64,000 bases of DNA from Paraburkholderia largidicola (GTDB lineage Bacteria > Pseudomonadota > Gammaproteobacteria > Burkholderiales > Burkholderiaceae), in NCBI RefSeq assembly GCF_013426895.1, contig NZ_AP023174.1:2232001-2296000 (forward strand), in the 5' to 3' direction. This document shows, one piece after another, positions 1 to 7,774 of this stretch; position 1 is the stretch's first letter; the number at the start of each line of letters is the position of its first letter. Position numbers and translations under genes: made by a program. Below the pieces are notes generated by a model, which saw only the letters and a list, made by a program, of their open reading frames with translations, made no database searches and had not been told where the DNA came from.

Positions 1-2058
1 CACGATCTTGATCTGCGAGAACGGAATGGCATGGATCGCGCCCTGGCCGTCGCGCAACCGCACGGTGCGGATCGACAGATATTCAACGGTACCCGCGTGT
101 CCGCCGTCGATATCGATCCAGTCGCCGACCGAGATCGTGTCCTCGATGATGATGAACAGGCCTGTAATCAGGTCGCTCACCAGCGACTGCGCGCCGAAAC
201 CGATCGCCAGACCGATCACGCCCGCGCCCGCCAGCAGCGGCGTCACGTTGATGCCGAGATTGGCCGCCGTGACGATGCCCGCAATTGTCAGGATCGTCAC
301 GAACAGCACATTGCGAACGAGCGGGAGCATGGTGCGCGCGCGCATGCTCGGGTTCTTCGACTTGTTGCGCGGGCCGCTTGGATTGACGGCTTCCTGGATC
401 GCCGTGTCGATCAGGATCCACACGAGCCACGACACGAACACCGTGATCAGGATCGCCGTCAACGCGTGCGCGATGCCGCGCGCCGTGACGCTTTCTTCGA
501 TGATCTGCGCAAGCGACACGTCCCACAGGCGCGACGCGAATTCGAAGTACGCGAGCCAGACGAACAGCGTGATCAGCGTGCCCGCGAAACGCAACAGACG
601 CGTCAGATAAGGCGAGCGGCGCCGACGGCGCGTATTGCGAGGCCGCGTCACGCGCAGCACGATGGCCGACAGGAAGAACGCGAGCACCAGCAGCAGCGCC
701 GTCACGACGGAAATCTGCAACACATTCTCACCGCTGCCGATGCCGCCGATCGTCGCGATCACGGAAGCCGTCGCGAGCACGAGCATCGGCACGTGCCAGA
801 GCGACGCGAGCACTTCGAAGCCGTCGGTAGCGGCCTTGTGATCGTGGCGCTGTTCGTAAGCGCGATTGCGGATCAGGTGCGCGACGGGACGGCGAAATGC
901 GAGCGCGAAGTACGCGGTCAACACGGCTGCCGTCATGTTCGAAACGGTCGACACGAGCGCCGCGAGATTGGTGCCGAGTTCATGCGCGACGTCGTAATTG
1001 ACGGCGGCGTCGCCGAGCGCGCTGCAGATGCCGATCGCGAACAGCGGCCGGCGCGCCTGCTCGATCAGCACGCGTACGGCGGCACGTCGATGGCCCGAGC
1101 CGAACAGCGAGAACATGATCAGGCAGATTGCCGAGAACACGGCGCCCGCGACGATCGCATACGCGATCACCATCGCGATCGTGCGGCCGAGTGAATCGGG
1201 CATCGAGCGCACGAACATCAGCGCCGCGACGAACGCGACGATCCACGGCCCGACGCGGCGCAGCGCGAAGATCAACAGTTCGCGCGTGGTCGGATTGGGA
1301 TCGAGCCGCACGACGATACCAAAGCGCGCGTGAATCCTGCGCTGCAGGTAAATCAGGCCCGCCGCGCACGCACCCCACCCCGCGAGCACGGCGATCATGT
1401 TCAGCAACACGCGGCCAAAGTGCTCGCGCCCCTGGCTCGTGACGATCGTATAGATTTCGTTGCCCGCCGCGTTGAAGCGGCCCGACCAGTAATTGAGCGG
1501 TGAGCGCCCTTGCTGCACGTCGGTTTCGAACGAGGCAATGCCCGCGGCGATCGCGCCGAGCAGGCCGGCGCTCGACGGCGCGCTGGCGGACACGGGCGGC
1601 CCGACCGTCTTGGTCGCGTCGCGCAGTTTTTTCAGCTGCGTGACGAGCGCGGTGCGCTGGCGGTCGCTGTCGAGTGTCGTGATCACGCTGTCGAGCGATT
1701 TCTCCAGCTCGGCCTGGCTGGCGGGCGACGGCGCCGATGCCGCATCCGCCGCCGACGCGCCCGACGCGGGCGCCGCCGTCGAGACCGTCGCGCTATTGAT
1801 CAGGCTCTGCAGCGCGGGAATCATCGGCGCGCCGGGTGTGGCACCCGCGGCGTGCGCGGTGCCCGGCATGCCGAGGCACGCGCCAGCGAGCGCGAACCAC
1901 AGGCACAAGGCGGACGCGAGCGCACCCGAACGCCCCCGGCGCAATGCTCGGGCGTGCGAAAAGAATTGGGATAAAGCGCGAAAAACGGCGTCAATCGCCA
2001 GAAGCCCGCCGGATGACGGCGCAGCCCGCGATTCACGCCGCGCGAGGCATGACTTCAT
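1..2058 (-). CDS. MscS-family mechanosensitive ion channel protein (3' end cut by window start)
   Basis: The reading frame is open from ATG at 2058 to the first base of the window (686 codons, no stop), so the C-terminus is missing. Residues about 50-72 form a hydrophobic export signal ending near an Ala-x-Ala site, followed by an Ala/Ser-rich periplasmic stretch with a coiled-coil-like segment. Several membrane helices lie between about residues 190 and 560. The last ~75 visible residues carry the MscS pore helix and beta-domain start, with GLAIGFGAQ and SVGDWIDIDG-like motifs. The long N-terminal extension resembles large MscS homologues (MscK/YbdG or DUF3772 types) rather than the small MscS. 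Expected role: inner-membrane channel that opens on hypo-osmotic shock. Family is secure; the subfamily is not. Confidence 0.9.
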   Translation of the reverse strand, partial: MKSCLARRESRAAPSSGGLLAIDAVFRALSQFFSHARALRRGRSGALASALCLWFALAGACLGMPGTAHAAGATPGAPMIPALQSLINSATVSTAAPASGASAADAASAPSPASQAELEKSLDSVITTLDSDRQRTALVTQLKKLRDATKTVGPPVSASAPSSAGLLGAIAAGIASFETDVQQGRSPLNYWSGRFNAAGNEIYTIVTSQGREHFGRVLLNMIAVLAGWGACAAGLIYLQRRIHARFGIVVRLDPNPTTRELLIFALRRVGPWIVAFVAALMFVRSMPDSLGRTIAMVIAYAIVAGAVFSAICLIMFSLFGSGHRRAAVRVLIEQARRPLFAIGICSALGDAAVNYDVAHELGTNLAALVSTVSNMTAAVLTAYFALAFRRPVAHLIRNRAYEQRHDHKAATDGFEVLASLWHVPMLVLATASVIATIGGIGSGENVLQISVVTALLLVLAFFLSAIVLRVTRPRNTRRRRRSPYLTRLLRFAGTLITLFVWLAYFEFASRLWDVSLAQIIEESVTARGIAHALTAILITVFVSWLVWILIDTAIQEAVNPSGPRNKSKNPSMRARTMLPLVRNVLFVTILTIAGIVTAANLGINVTPLLAGAGVIGLAIGFGAQSLVSDLITGLFIIIEDTISVGDWIDIDGGHAGTVEYLSIRTVRLRDGQGAIHAIPFSQIKIV

Positions 2059-2241
2059 GGCAATCCGTGACTGTTATGCAAGCATCTTGCATGGGAACGG
2101 GAGACGCCAAGTTTAGCGGGTGTCGTCGAGGGAAAGCGCCCCGATGCGTAACCGAATGTTAGTGCACTTGCGCCGCGGCGCAACAGTCGCTCATGCGCGC
2201 CGCGCGGCGGATGCGCGGCGCCCGGCCATGTTTCGAACCCC

Positions 2242-2877
2242 TCAGTACGCGACGGTCGCGAGCTGGTGAACGAAACGACCCTGCTCCAGCTCGTCGACGA
2301 ACGCGATCGCGTAGTCTTCCGCCGAAATGCTGCTGTTGCCCTGCGCATCGACGATCAGCGCGTTGGCGCCCGTGCGGAACGTGCCTTTGCGCTCACCTGG
2401 CGCGATCAGCGCGGCGGGCGCGAAGAACGTCCAGTCGATATCGCTGGCGGCACGCAGGATGGGCAATACGTCGCGGTGCGCGAGCGCGATTGCCCTGTAG
2501 GCTTCCGGAAAGCCTTCCGTGTCGACCAGTTGCTTGCCGGGCGCCACTTCGAGCGAACCCGCGCCGCCCACCACGACGAGACGTTTGACACCCGCCGCGC
2601 GCGTGCCTTCGATCAGCGCGCGGGTCGCCTTGTCGATCTGCGTGAGATCGTTCTGCGGCGGCGCATAGGCGCTCGCGACGACATCGTGTCCGCGCGCTCC
2701 CGCTGCAATGCTCGCCGCATCCGTCACGTCGGCCTGCGCCGCTTTCAGGTTCGCGACATCGGCAGGCACGCGCTCGGGATTGCGCGAGAAAGCCGTCACC
2801 TGATGCCCGCGACGCGCCGCTTCCGCCGCGATGCGCGAGCCGATCATGCCCGTTGCGCCGAACAGCGCGATCTTCAG
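2242..2877 (-). CDS. NAD(P)-binding oxidoreductase (SDR/NmrA-like, YwnB type), with disturbed start
   Basis: The protein has an N-terminal Rossmann motif (LFGATGMIGSRIA) and is a short atypical SDR-type NAD(P)-binding protein of about 200 residues, like B. subtilis YwnB. The Rossmann strand is only complete if translation starts at CTG (2877); the first in-frame ATG (2847) would remove it. A good ribosome site (GGAAGGAA) instead precedes an ATG at 2888 that runs into TGA after four codons in another frame. One extra A in AGCAAGCA would join that ATG to the gene. So the gene either uses a CTG start, or carries a one-base deletion. It sits downstream of, and is co-oriented with, an Rrf2 regulator and shares an operator sequence with it. 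Substrate unknown. Confidence 0.8.
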   Translation of the reverse strand: MKIALFGATGMIGSRIAAEAARRGHQVTAFSRNPERVPADVANLKAAQADVTDAASIAAGARGHDVVASAYAPPQNDLTQIDKATRALIEGTRAAGVKRLVVVGGAGSLEVAPGKQLVDTEGFPEAYRAIALAHRDVLPILRAASDIDWTFFAPAALIAPGERKGTFRTGANALIVDAQGNSSISAEDYAIAFVDELEQGRFVHQLATVAY

Positions 2878-2909
2878 TGCTTGCTCATGTCAATGTTCCT
2901 TCCGCTTAA

Positions 2910-2930
2910 ATGTAACTACGTCGATTACAT
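2910..2930. promoter_or_regulatory. Putative Rrf2 operator upstream of the oxidoreductase
   Basis: Perfect inverted repeat ATGTAA-N9-TTACAT immediately upstream of the oxidoreductase ribosome site. The core TGTAA-N9-TTACA, including the 9-base spacer, is repeated upstream of the neighbouring Rrf2 gene. The shared sequence and spacing make it a likely binding site of that regulator. Confidence 0.65.
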
Positions 2931-2995
2931 ATTTGTTTAAAAAAATTGGGGCGAGGCCCCGCACTTCGTGCTTCTGCTTCTTGCTTCGATTGCGT

Positions 2996-3454
2996 TCAGC
3001 CCTCCGCGGCTTTGCGCTTGCGTTCGCGTGCACGTTCCGCGCGCACGACGTCGGCCGTCGCATCGGCCAGCGTGCGCGACGCCAGCGACGCTTCGAGCGC
3101 CTGTTGCGCATCGCCGATGATGCCCGTCAGCACGGTCTGGATGTTGCGCCCGACCATGCACGCCGGGTTCGGCGTTTCGCGATGCATGGCGAACAGCTGC
3201 GCATCGTCGACGGCGCGGTAGACGTCGAGCAGCGTGATGTCCGCCGGCTCGCGCGCCAGCAGCGCGCCGCCGCCCGCGCCCAGTTGCGACGTGGTGAGGC
3301 CCGCTTCCGCGAGCATCGCCAGCAGACGCCGGATCAGCACGGGATTCGTGTTCACGCTGCCCGCGATCATGTCCGACGACAGCGGCACGCCCTCCTGCAA
3401 CGACAGCAGGGCGAGCACATGAACCGCAAAGGCAAATCGGCTACTCGTATTCAC
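2996..3454 (-). CDS. Rrf2 family transcriptional regulator (YwnA-like)
   Basis: A 152-residue protein with an N-terminal winged helix-turn-helix typical of Rrf2 proteins (residues about 1-60, with the SVNTNPVLIRRLLAML recognition region and a glycine-rich wing GAGGGALL). Only one cysteine (in NPACMVG) is seen in the region where Fe-S Rrf2 members have three, so it is probably not an IscR/NsrR-type cluster protein and may sense thiol or carbonyl stress instead. It is upstream of and co-oriented with the NAD(P)-binding oxidoreductase. Both genes have the same inverted repeat in front, which points to autoregulation and control of the oxidoreductase. Confidence 0.87.
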   Translation of the reverse strand: MNTSSRFAFAVHVLALLSLQEGVPLSSDMIAGSVNTNPVLIRRLLAMLAEAGLTTSQLGAGGGALLAREPADITLLDVYRAVDDAQLFAMHRETPNPACMVGRNIQTVLTGIIGDAQQALEASLASRTLADATADVVRAERARERKRKAAEG

Positions 3455-3513
3455 AACGTTAGATCATCCGATGCGCATCAGACGCGCAAACCCTCTCGCA
3501 CCAACGTGCGACG

Positions 3514-3538
3514 AAGTGTAATCACTATAGTTACACTT
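3514..3538. promoter_or_regulatory. Putative autoregulatory Rrf2 operator
   Basis: A perfect 25-bp inverted repeat, AAGTGTAA-N9-TTACACTT, about 60 bp upstream of the Rrf2 start codon. It contains the same TGTAA-N9-TTACA core as the site at 2910-2930. Position and symmetry fit a dimeric repressor site. Confidence 0.7.
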
Positions 3539-3560
3539 ATCACGCCGGTCAAGCACGGGT

Positions 3561-4025
3561 TTATTTGTCCATCTGCTTCTGGGCGTCGCTGGCTTCGGAA
3601 GGTGCGGATTGCGCGCTGGTCGTCGATGCTTCGCTCGACCATTGCTGCAGCTTGCGTCCTGCCGTTTCCAGTCCTGCGCCCGTCGAGCCCATCGCCTTGT
3701 TGACGGCGGCGTTGGTCGCACTGGCGGCGCTATCCAGATTGGCGCGCGCCTGCGACGCGAGCGCGTTCGGATCGAGGTTGATCGTCGGGCCGGATGCGGC
3801 CGTGTCCAGATTCTGTTGCGCCGTGGCCTTCGCGGCGTCGACCTGCTGGCCGACATAGCTTGCGGCCTGGTCGAGCTTCTGGCCGGCCTGCTGCGAGAGA
3901 TCGTTGAGCTTCGTCGATGCCTGCCCCGCGGTTGCATCGTTTTTCTGGCAAGCGGCAAGGCCTGCGAGCAGCATGGCAGCGAAGGCAGTCGTACGGATGA
4001 GCGGATGGCGTGAGAGTGGTTTCAT
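3561..4025 (-). CDS. Alanine-rich lipoprotein of unknown function
   Basis: A 154-residue protein with a lipoprotein signal peptide: basic start (MKPLSRHPLIR), hydrophobic core and lipobox LAAC with the acylated Cys at about residue 27. The mature part is rich in Ala, Gln and Asp with heptad-like spacing, suggesting an extended coiled coil, and has no enzyme motif. Its ATG overlaps the stop codon of the upstream GNAT gene (ATGA), so the two are translationally coupled. The start at 4025 is chosen because it gives an intact signal peptide; the frame extends upstream only as a shadow. I do not recognise a named family. Confidence 0.8.
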   Translation of the reverse strand: MKPLSRHPLIRTTAFAAMLLAGLAACQKNDATAGQASTKLNDLSQQAGQKLDQAASYVGQQVDAAKATAQQNLDTAASGPTINLDPNALASQARANLDSAASATNAAVNKAMGSTGAGLETAGRKLQQWSSEASTTSAQSAPSEASDAQKQMDK

Positions 4026-4516
4026 ACGTGTGGTCGAGCCGCGGCGAGCGGCTTCATCATGCGAAAACGCCTCAATGATACGCCGTTGCGCGTGACGGAC
4101 TCTTCGGACTCCACCGCGAAGCCCGCGCACTCGAATGCGTGCCTCGCGCTGACACTGACGTCGGCCGTCAACGCGAGCGTGCCTGCAGCGCGCGTCCGCG
4201 CTTCGAGCCGCGCGAGCAGTTCTCCTGCGAGCCCTTGACGCATAAACGCCGGCGCGACATAGAGCATCTCGATGTGATTTGCCGGATGGAGTTGCCCGAA
4301 CCCGCCATAGGCGCTGCCGCGCAAGACGACGAGCGTGACGCCGCGCGCAAGCCGTGCGCCGAACGCGGCGACGTCGTCGGCGGCTGACGCCCATGCCTCG
4401 CGCGCCGCCGGGTCGTAACCCACGGCGGCTAGCGCCGCGTCGCGAAAGAGGGCAGCGAGCGGCGCAGCATCAGTGGGCCGGAACAGGCGAAACACGAAAG
4501 GAATGGGTTCGGTCAT
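4022..4516 (-). CDS. GNAT family N-acetyltransferase
   Basis: A 164-residue protein with a single GNAT fold. The acetyl-CoA loop region is visible around residues 90-115 (LYVAPAFMRQGLAGELLARLEARTR split over beta4/alpha3), matching the V-x-P-x-x-R/Q-x-x-G-x-G/A pattern. The substrate cannot be read from the sequence. Its stop codon overlaps the start of the lipoprotein gene at 4025 by four bases (ATGA), indicating one operon. Confidence 0.87.
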   Translation of the reverse strand: MTEPIPFVFRLFRPTDAAPLAALFRDAALAAVGYDPAAREAWASAADDVAAFGARLARGVTLVVLRGSAYGGFGQLHPANHIEMLYVAPAFMRQGLAGELLARLEARTRAAGTLALTADVSVSARHAFECAGFAVESEESVTRNGVSLRRFRMMKPLAAARPHV

Positions 4517-4594
4517 GCGTTCGCAATGTTGTCAACGACCCTGGAGTAGACTGGCCGTCGTTCGACGTGTTCCCTCAACCACTGGAGGCATGCG

Positions 4595-5176
4595 ATGGCA
4601 GCAAAGAAGATTCTGTTCCTGACGGGCGACTTCGCCGAGGATTACGAAACGATGGTGCCGTTCCAGGCGCTACAGGCAGTCGGTCATATCGTCGACGCCG
4701 TGTGTCCCGGTAAACGCGCGGGCGAGCGCGTGAAAACGGCGATTCACGATTTCGAGGGCGACCAGACGTACACCGAGAAGCCCGGCCACTACTTCACGCT
4801 GAACGCAAGCTTCGATGAGATCGATCCGTCGCAATACGACGCGCTCGCGATCGCCGGCGGCCGCGCGCCGGAGTACCTGCGGCTCAACGCGAAAGTGATC
4901 GACCTCGTGCGCCAGTTCGCCGAGAGCAACAAGCCGATCGCCGCGATCTGCCACGCCGCGCAACTGCTCGCCGCCGCCGACGTGATCCGCGGCAAACGCA
5001 TTTCGGCCTATCCTGCGTGCGCGCCCGAGGTGAAACTGGCGGGCGGGGACTACGCGGACATTCCCGTCGACGCCGCCGTCACCGACGGCAACTTCGTTAC
5101 GGCGCCCGCGTGGCCCGCACATCCCGAATGGCTGCGCCAGTTCCTGGCCGTGCTCGGCACGCGTATCGAACTGTGA
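4595..5176 (+). CDS. DJ-1/PfpI family protein
   Basis: A 193-residue protein of the DJ-1/PfpI superfamily (class I glutamine amidotransferase-like fold). The nucleophile elbow AAICHAAQ places the conserved Cys at residue 119 followed by His120, and an acidic residue in the DFAEDYE segment near residue 15 fits the Glu that pairs with it. Related proteins are YhbO/YajL-type chaperone or deglycase/glyoxalase III-like enzymes, or intracellular peptidase homologues; which activity applies here is open. A strong ribosome site (GGAGG) lies 7 bases before the ATG. It is divergent from the GNAT gene and followed by a hairpin. Confidence 0.88.
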   Translation: MAAKKILFLTGDFAEDYETMVPFQALQAVGHIVDAVCPGKRAGERVKTAIHDFEGDQTYTEKPGHYFTLNASFDEIDPSQYDALAIAGGRAPEYLRLNAKVIDLVRQFAESNKPIAAICHAAQLLAAADVIRGKRISAYPACAPEVKLAGGDYADIPVDAAVTDGNFVTAPAWPAHPEWLRQFLAVLGTRIEL

Positions 5177-5180
5177 TCCA

Positions 5181-5214
5181 GATCGAGGCCGGGCATGCGT
5201 CCGGCCTGTCGATC
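5181..5214 (+). terminator. 3' hairpin after the DJ-1/PfpI gene
   Basis: GATCGAGGCCGG pairs with CCGGCC-TG-TCGATC across an 8-base loop, a 12-bp stem with a two-base bulge, four bases after the stop codon. There is no T run, so it may act with Rho or as an mRNA end-stabiliser rather than as an intrinsic terminator. Confidence 0.45.
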
Positions 5215-5313
5215 AGGCATGCATACGCGCTGTCTATCCTGTTTGAGAGTTCTCTGATTTCCACGATTGGAACGGCTGCCTAAAGTCGCGGGTTGACTTC
5301 GGAAGGCTCCATC

Positions 5314-5637
5314 ATGGATCTCACAAACTGGGTGATTATTCTCGCTGTCGCGCTGATCTCGCTAACCTTCTTCTGCTCGCGCGCGCCGGCAAACTGGTCG
5401 ATCGAAAACCGCGCGCGACGCTTCACCGGCACGCGTCTGCTCGCTCAGGCGGTGCTGTCGTTCTGGACCGCCCTTCTTGTCCTCACGCGCGGACTGTTCG
5501 CGCTGGGTTCACCCGCCATTCACGTCGCGCCCACGGTCATCCTGTCGGGCGCGCTGCTTCTGATCATCGCGAGCGGCTACTGGTCAGTCCGCGGCCGCAG
5601 AATGCTCAAGCCGCGCCGGCTGTTCTCCCCCTCCTGA
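5314..5637 (+). CDS. Small integral membrane protein, unknown function
   Basis: A 107-residue protein with about three hydrophobic segments: residues 5-21 (WVIILAVALISLTFF), 43-63 and 69-90, and a basic C-terminus (RGRRMLKPRR). The start at 5314 is chosen because GGAAGG lies 7 bases upstream; a longer frame from TTG at 5293 has no ribosome site. It converges on the sensor kinase gene that ends at 5662. I do not recognise a family. Confidence 0.65.
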   Translation: MDLTNWVIILAVALISLTFFCSRAPANWSIENRARRFTGTRLLAQAVLSFWTALLVLTRGLFALGSPAIHVAPTVILSGALLLIIASGYWSVRGRRMLKPRRLFSPS

Positions 5638-5661
5638 GCGCTTCGCGGGCGCCCTGCGGCG

Positions 5662-7317
5662 CTAGCGGGCGTCCGCCCGCAACACCTGTCCATCGCCCGC
5701 TGCCGCTGTCTCCTGCTCGTCGTCGCGAGACGGCGCAGCGGCATCCGGCAGCGCCACATAGAACGTCGTCCCCACACCTTCCGTCGATTCCGCCCACACG
5801 CGTCCGCCGTGCCGCTCGACCATGCGCCGCACCAGCGCCAGACCAATCCCCTCACCCGCGGCCACATTGCCGTGCAGCCGCTGGAACGCGTTGAACAGGC
5901 GCGGCATCGCGATTTCCGGAATGCCCAGCCCGTTGTCCTTCACATAAAAGATGCGCAGCGTCTGCACGCCAGGCGGCACAGGCGCCGTGCCGATCTCGAC
6001 CACGCCCGTGCGCTCCGGGCTCAGATAATTGATCGCGTTGCCGATCAGGTTCGCGAAGATCTGTTCGAGCGCCGTCGGATCGCCCCACACGGGAGGAAGC
6101 GCCTGCACGATGACGCGCGCGCGATGGTCGCGAATGGTGGCCTGCATCGCGTCGATCACACGTTGCACGATGTCGCGCACCTCGACCTGTTGACGCCGGT
6201 ATTCGACACGCCCAACGCGCGATAGCCGCAGCAGCGCGTCGATGATGTGCGACGCGCGCAGGACGGCCGTCTGCAGAAAATGCAGCGCCTCGCCGATGTC
6301 CTCGTCGATCAGCCGCTCGACACGCTCGCGCTGCTGCATCGACAGTGACGACTGACGCAGGGCTTCGCGCAGGTCGTCGCAGGCATGGATCAGTTCCTTC
6401 GAAAAACCCTGCAGATTGACGAGCGGCGCGCGCAGATCGTGCGACACGCTATAGATGAACGTCTCGTTTTCCTGGGTTTGCTGGCGCAATGTTTCGTTGA
6501 TCTGCACGAGTTCGGCGGCGTGACGGCCCAGATCGGACTGGAAGCGCGCCTGCTGGCGCTCCGCTTCGAGCAGCTTGCGGCTCGTCATGTGCAGCGTCAG
6601 ATCGAGCCGCGCGATTTCATCGTTGCCGGGCGTGAGCGGCGCCAGCGGCTCGTTGCTGGCGAGCCGGCTGGCATTGTCCGACAGCAGCGCGAGCCGGCCG
6701 CGCACGCCGCGCGCGAACACCCAGAACGCAATCGCGACGAATACCAGCGAGCCGAACACGGCCGCGACGATCAGCGACTGCTGCCGCTCCCGCGCCGCCG
6801 CGGCCTCGGCCGAGCGCACCGAATCGAGTTGCCGCTCCTGCGCCTGGAACGCGGCGATCTGCGCGCGAAAACCATCGAGCACATCGGTTCCAGCAAGGTC
6901 GCGAAAACGCTGCAGCACATCGCGCCGGCGTCCCGAGCGGATCAGGTCCTGCACGCGGTCCGACCATTGACGGTACATCTGCACGGCCTGGCGGATCTGC
7001 GCGGCGCGCTCGACTTGCGTGGGATTGTCGGCGACGAGTTCGGCGAGCCGGTCGATGCGCCGGTCGACGTCCATCCAGAACGCCACGGGCGTGGAGGTGT
7101 CGCGCGTGCCGCTGACCACGGCGCCGCGCAGCCGCACCGATTCGAGCAGCACGGGCGCGAGAATGCTGGCGGTCTGACGCAGCACGTCCTCGCTGTGCAT
7201 GCTCCAGTGCTCGGCCTGTTCGGCATCCGACTGCGCCTTGATGAGACCCGACAGCAATGCCAGTTCGAAGACGGCGGGGATCGCAATCAGAAGCAGGCCT
7301 TTGGTCGTCAGTCTCAT
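5662..7317 (-). CDS. Membrane sensor histidine kinase with CHASE3-like periplasmic domain
   Basis: A 551-residue protein. Transmembrane helix 1 is at about residues 6-25, followed by a helical periplasmic sensor region of CHASE3-like character (30-175), transmembrane helix 2 at 181-202, and a HAMP/coiled-coil linker (203-285). The HisKA dimerisation domain has the H-box YSVSHDLRAPL with phospho-acceptor His293. The ATPase domain has the N-box (ANLIGNAIN, about 422-430), G1 (DNGLGIP, 461-467) and G2 (GEGIGLAL). The layout resembles kinases related to bacteriophytochrome-type HisKA families. No response regulator is adjacent, so it is an orphan kinase. Start chosen at ATG 7317 because it opens directly into the first helix; the frame extends upstream without coding character. 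Confidence 0.9.
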   Translation of the reverse strand: MRLTTKGLLLIAIPAVFELALLSGLIKAQSDAEQAEHWSMHSEDVLRQTASILAPVLLESVRLRGAVVSGTRDTSTPVAFWMDVDRRIDRLAELVADNPTQVERAAQIRQAVQMYRQWSDRVQDLIRSGRRRDVLQRFRDLAGTDVLDGFRAQIAAFQAQERQLDSVRSAEAAAARERQQSLIVAAVFGSLVFVAIAFWVFARGVRGRLALLSDNASRLASNEPLAPLTPGNDEIARLDLTLHMTSRKLLEAERQQARFQSDLGRHAAELVQINETLRQQTQENETFIYSVSHDLRAPLVNLQGFSKELIHACDDLREALRQSSLSMQQRERVERLIDEDIGEALHFLQTAVLRASHIIDALLRLSRVGRVEYRRQQVEVRDIVQRVIDAMQATIRDHRARVIVQALPPVWGDPTALEQIFANLIGNAINYLSPERTGVVEIGTAPVPPGVQTLRIFYVKDNGLGIPEIAMPRLFNAFQRLHGNVAAGEGIGLALVRRMVERHGGRVWAESTEGVGTTFYVALPDAAAPSRDDEQETAAAGDGQVLRADAR

Positions 7318-7593
7318 GCGCGCGCCGGGAGAGTCGGAAGCCGGCGGGTCGCGCCGGGACGGCACATTATGTCGGCGATTGCAGTCCGTGACAAAGCGCG
7401 GCGCGGCGGACACTTCGCCAGTCTGGTGCAGGCGGGAGACCGTCGGGCGTGTTTGACGCCGATCCTGATCTAGCCGTTTTCCGTTGCCCTTTTTTGCGCA
7501 GCCCGTGTCGTTATGATTTCGAAGGGAAATGTTAAGCGAATCACAGGAATATGCCCGTTTTTGGGATATCTGAATGCCCCAATTGCGCACCAT

Positions 7594-7610
7594 TGCACAT
7601 TAACGGTGCC
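7594..7610 (+). promoter_or_regulatory. NtrC-like enhancer site
   Basis: TGCACATTAACGGTGCC matches the NtrC consensus TGCACC-N5-GGTGCA at 10 of 12 fixed positions, with the GCAC and GTGC half sites correctly spaced. It lies about 140 bp upstream of the predicted transcription start of the sigma-54 promoter at 7719, the usual distance for an enhancer. Confidence 0.65.
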
Positions 7611-7718
7611 GATATGTCGAATGCACACTGCGTCACCGGATAAACCGAAACACCGTCCGATCCACGCCAGCCCATTCCAGTGCAGTTCCGCACCGACAAC
7701 ACGCGCTGACGCCTCTAT

Positions 7719-7735
7719 TTGGCCCACTTCTTGCA
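7719..7735 (+). promoter_or_regulatory. Sigma-54 promoter of the ammonium channel gene
   Basis: TTGGCCCACTTCTTGCA has the invariant GG (7721-7722) and GC (7733-7734) separated by exactly 10 bases, with the flanking TT-GG and TTGCA of the -24/-12 consensus. Transcription would begin near 7746, about 30 bp before the ATG at 7775. Confidence 0.8.
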
Positions 7736-7774
7736 TCCGATGCCCGCTTTTTGCGCATCGCAGGATCCAAACGG

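Larger units (their letters stand above)
7318..7774. other. 457-bp intergenic region between divergent kinase and ammonium channel genes
   Basis: No gene is seen here. The right half holds an NtrC-like site and a sigma-54 promoter for the ammonium channel gene, listed separately. The left half should hold the kinase promoter, but I could not place it with confidence. Confidence 0.6.

Noticed and set aside
31..1194. Long plus-strand frames opposite the mechanosensitive channel
   Set aside because: They are Arg/Asp/Glu/His-rich shadows typical of the reverse strand of GC-rich genes; the minus strand gives a clear MscS protein.
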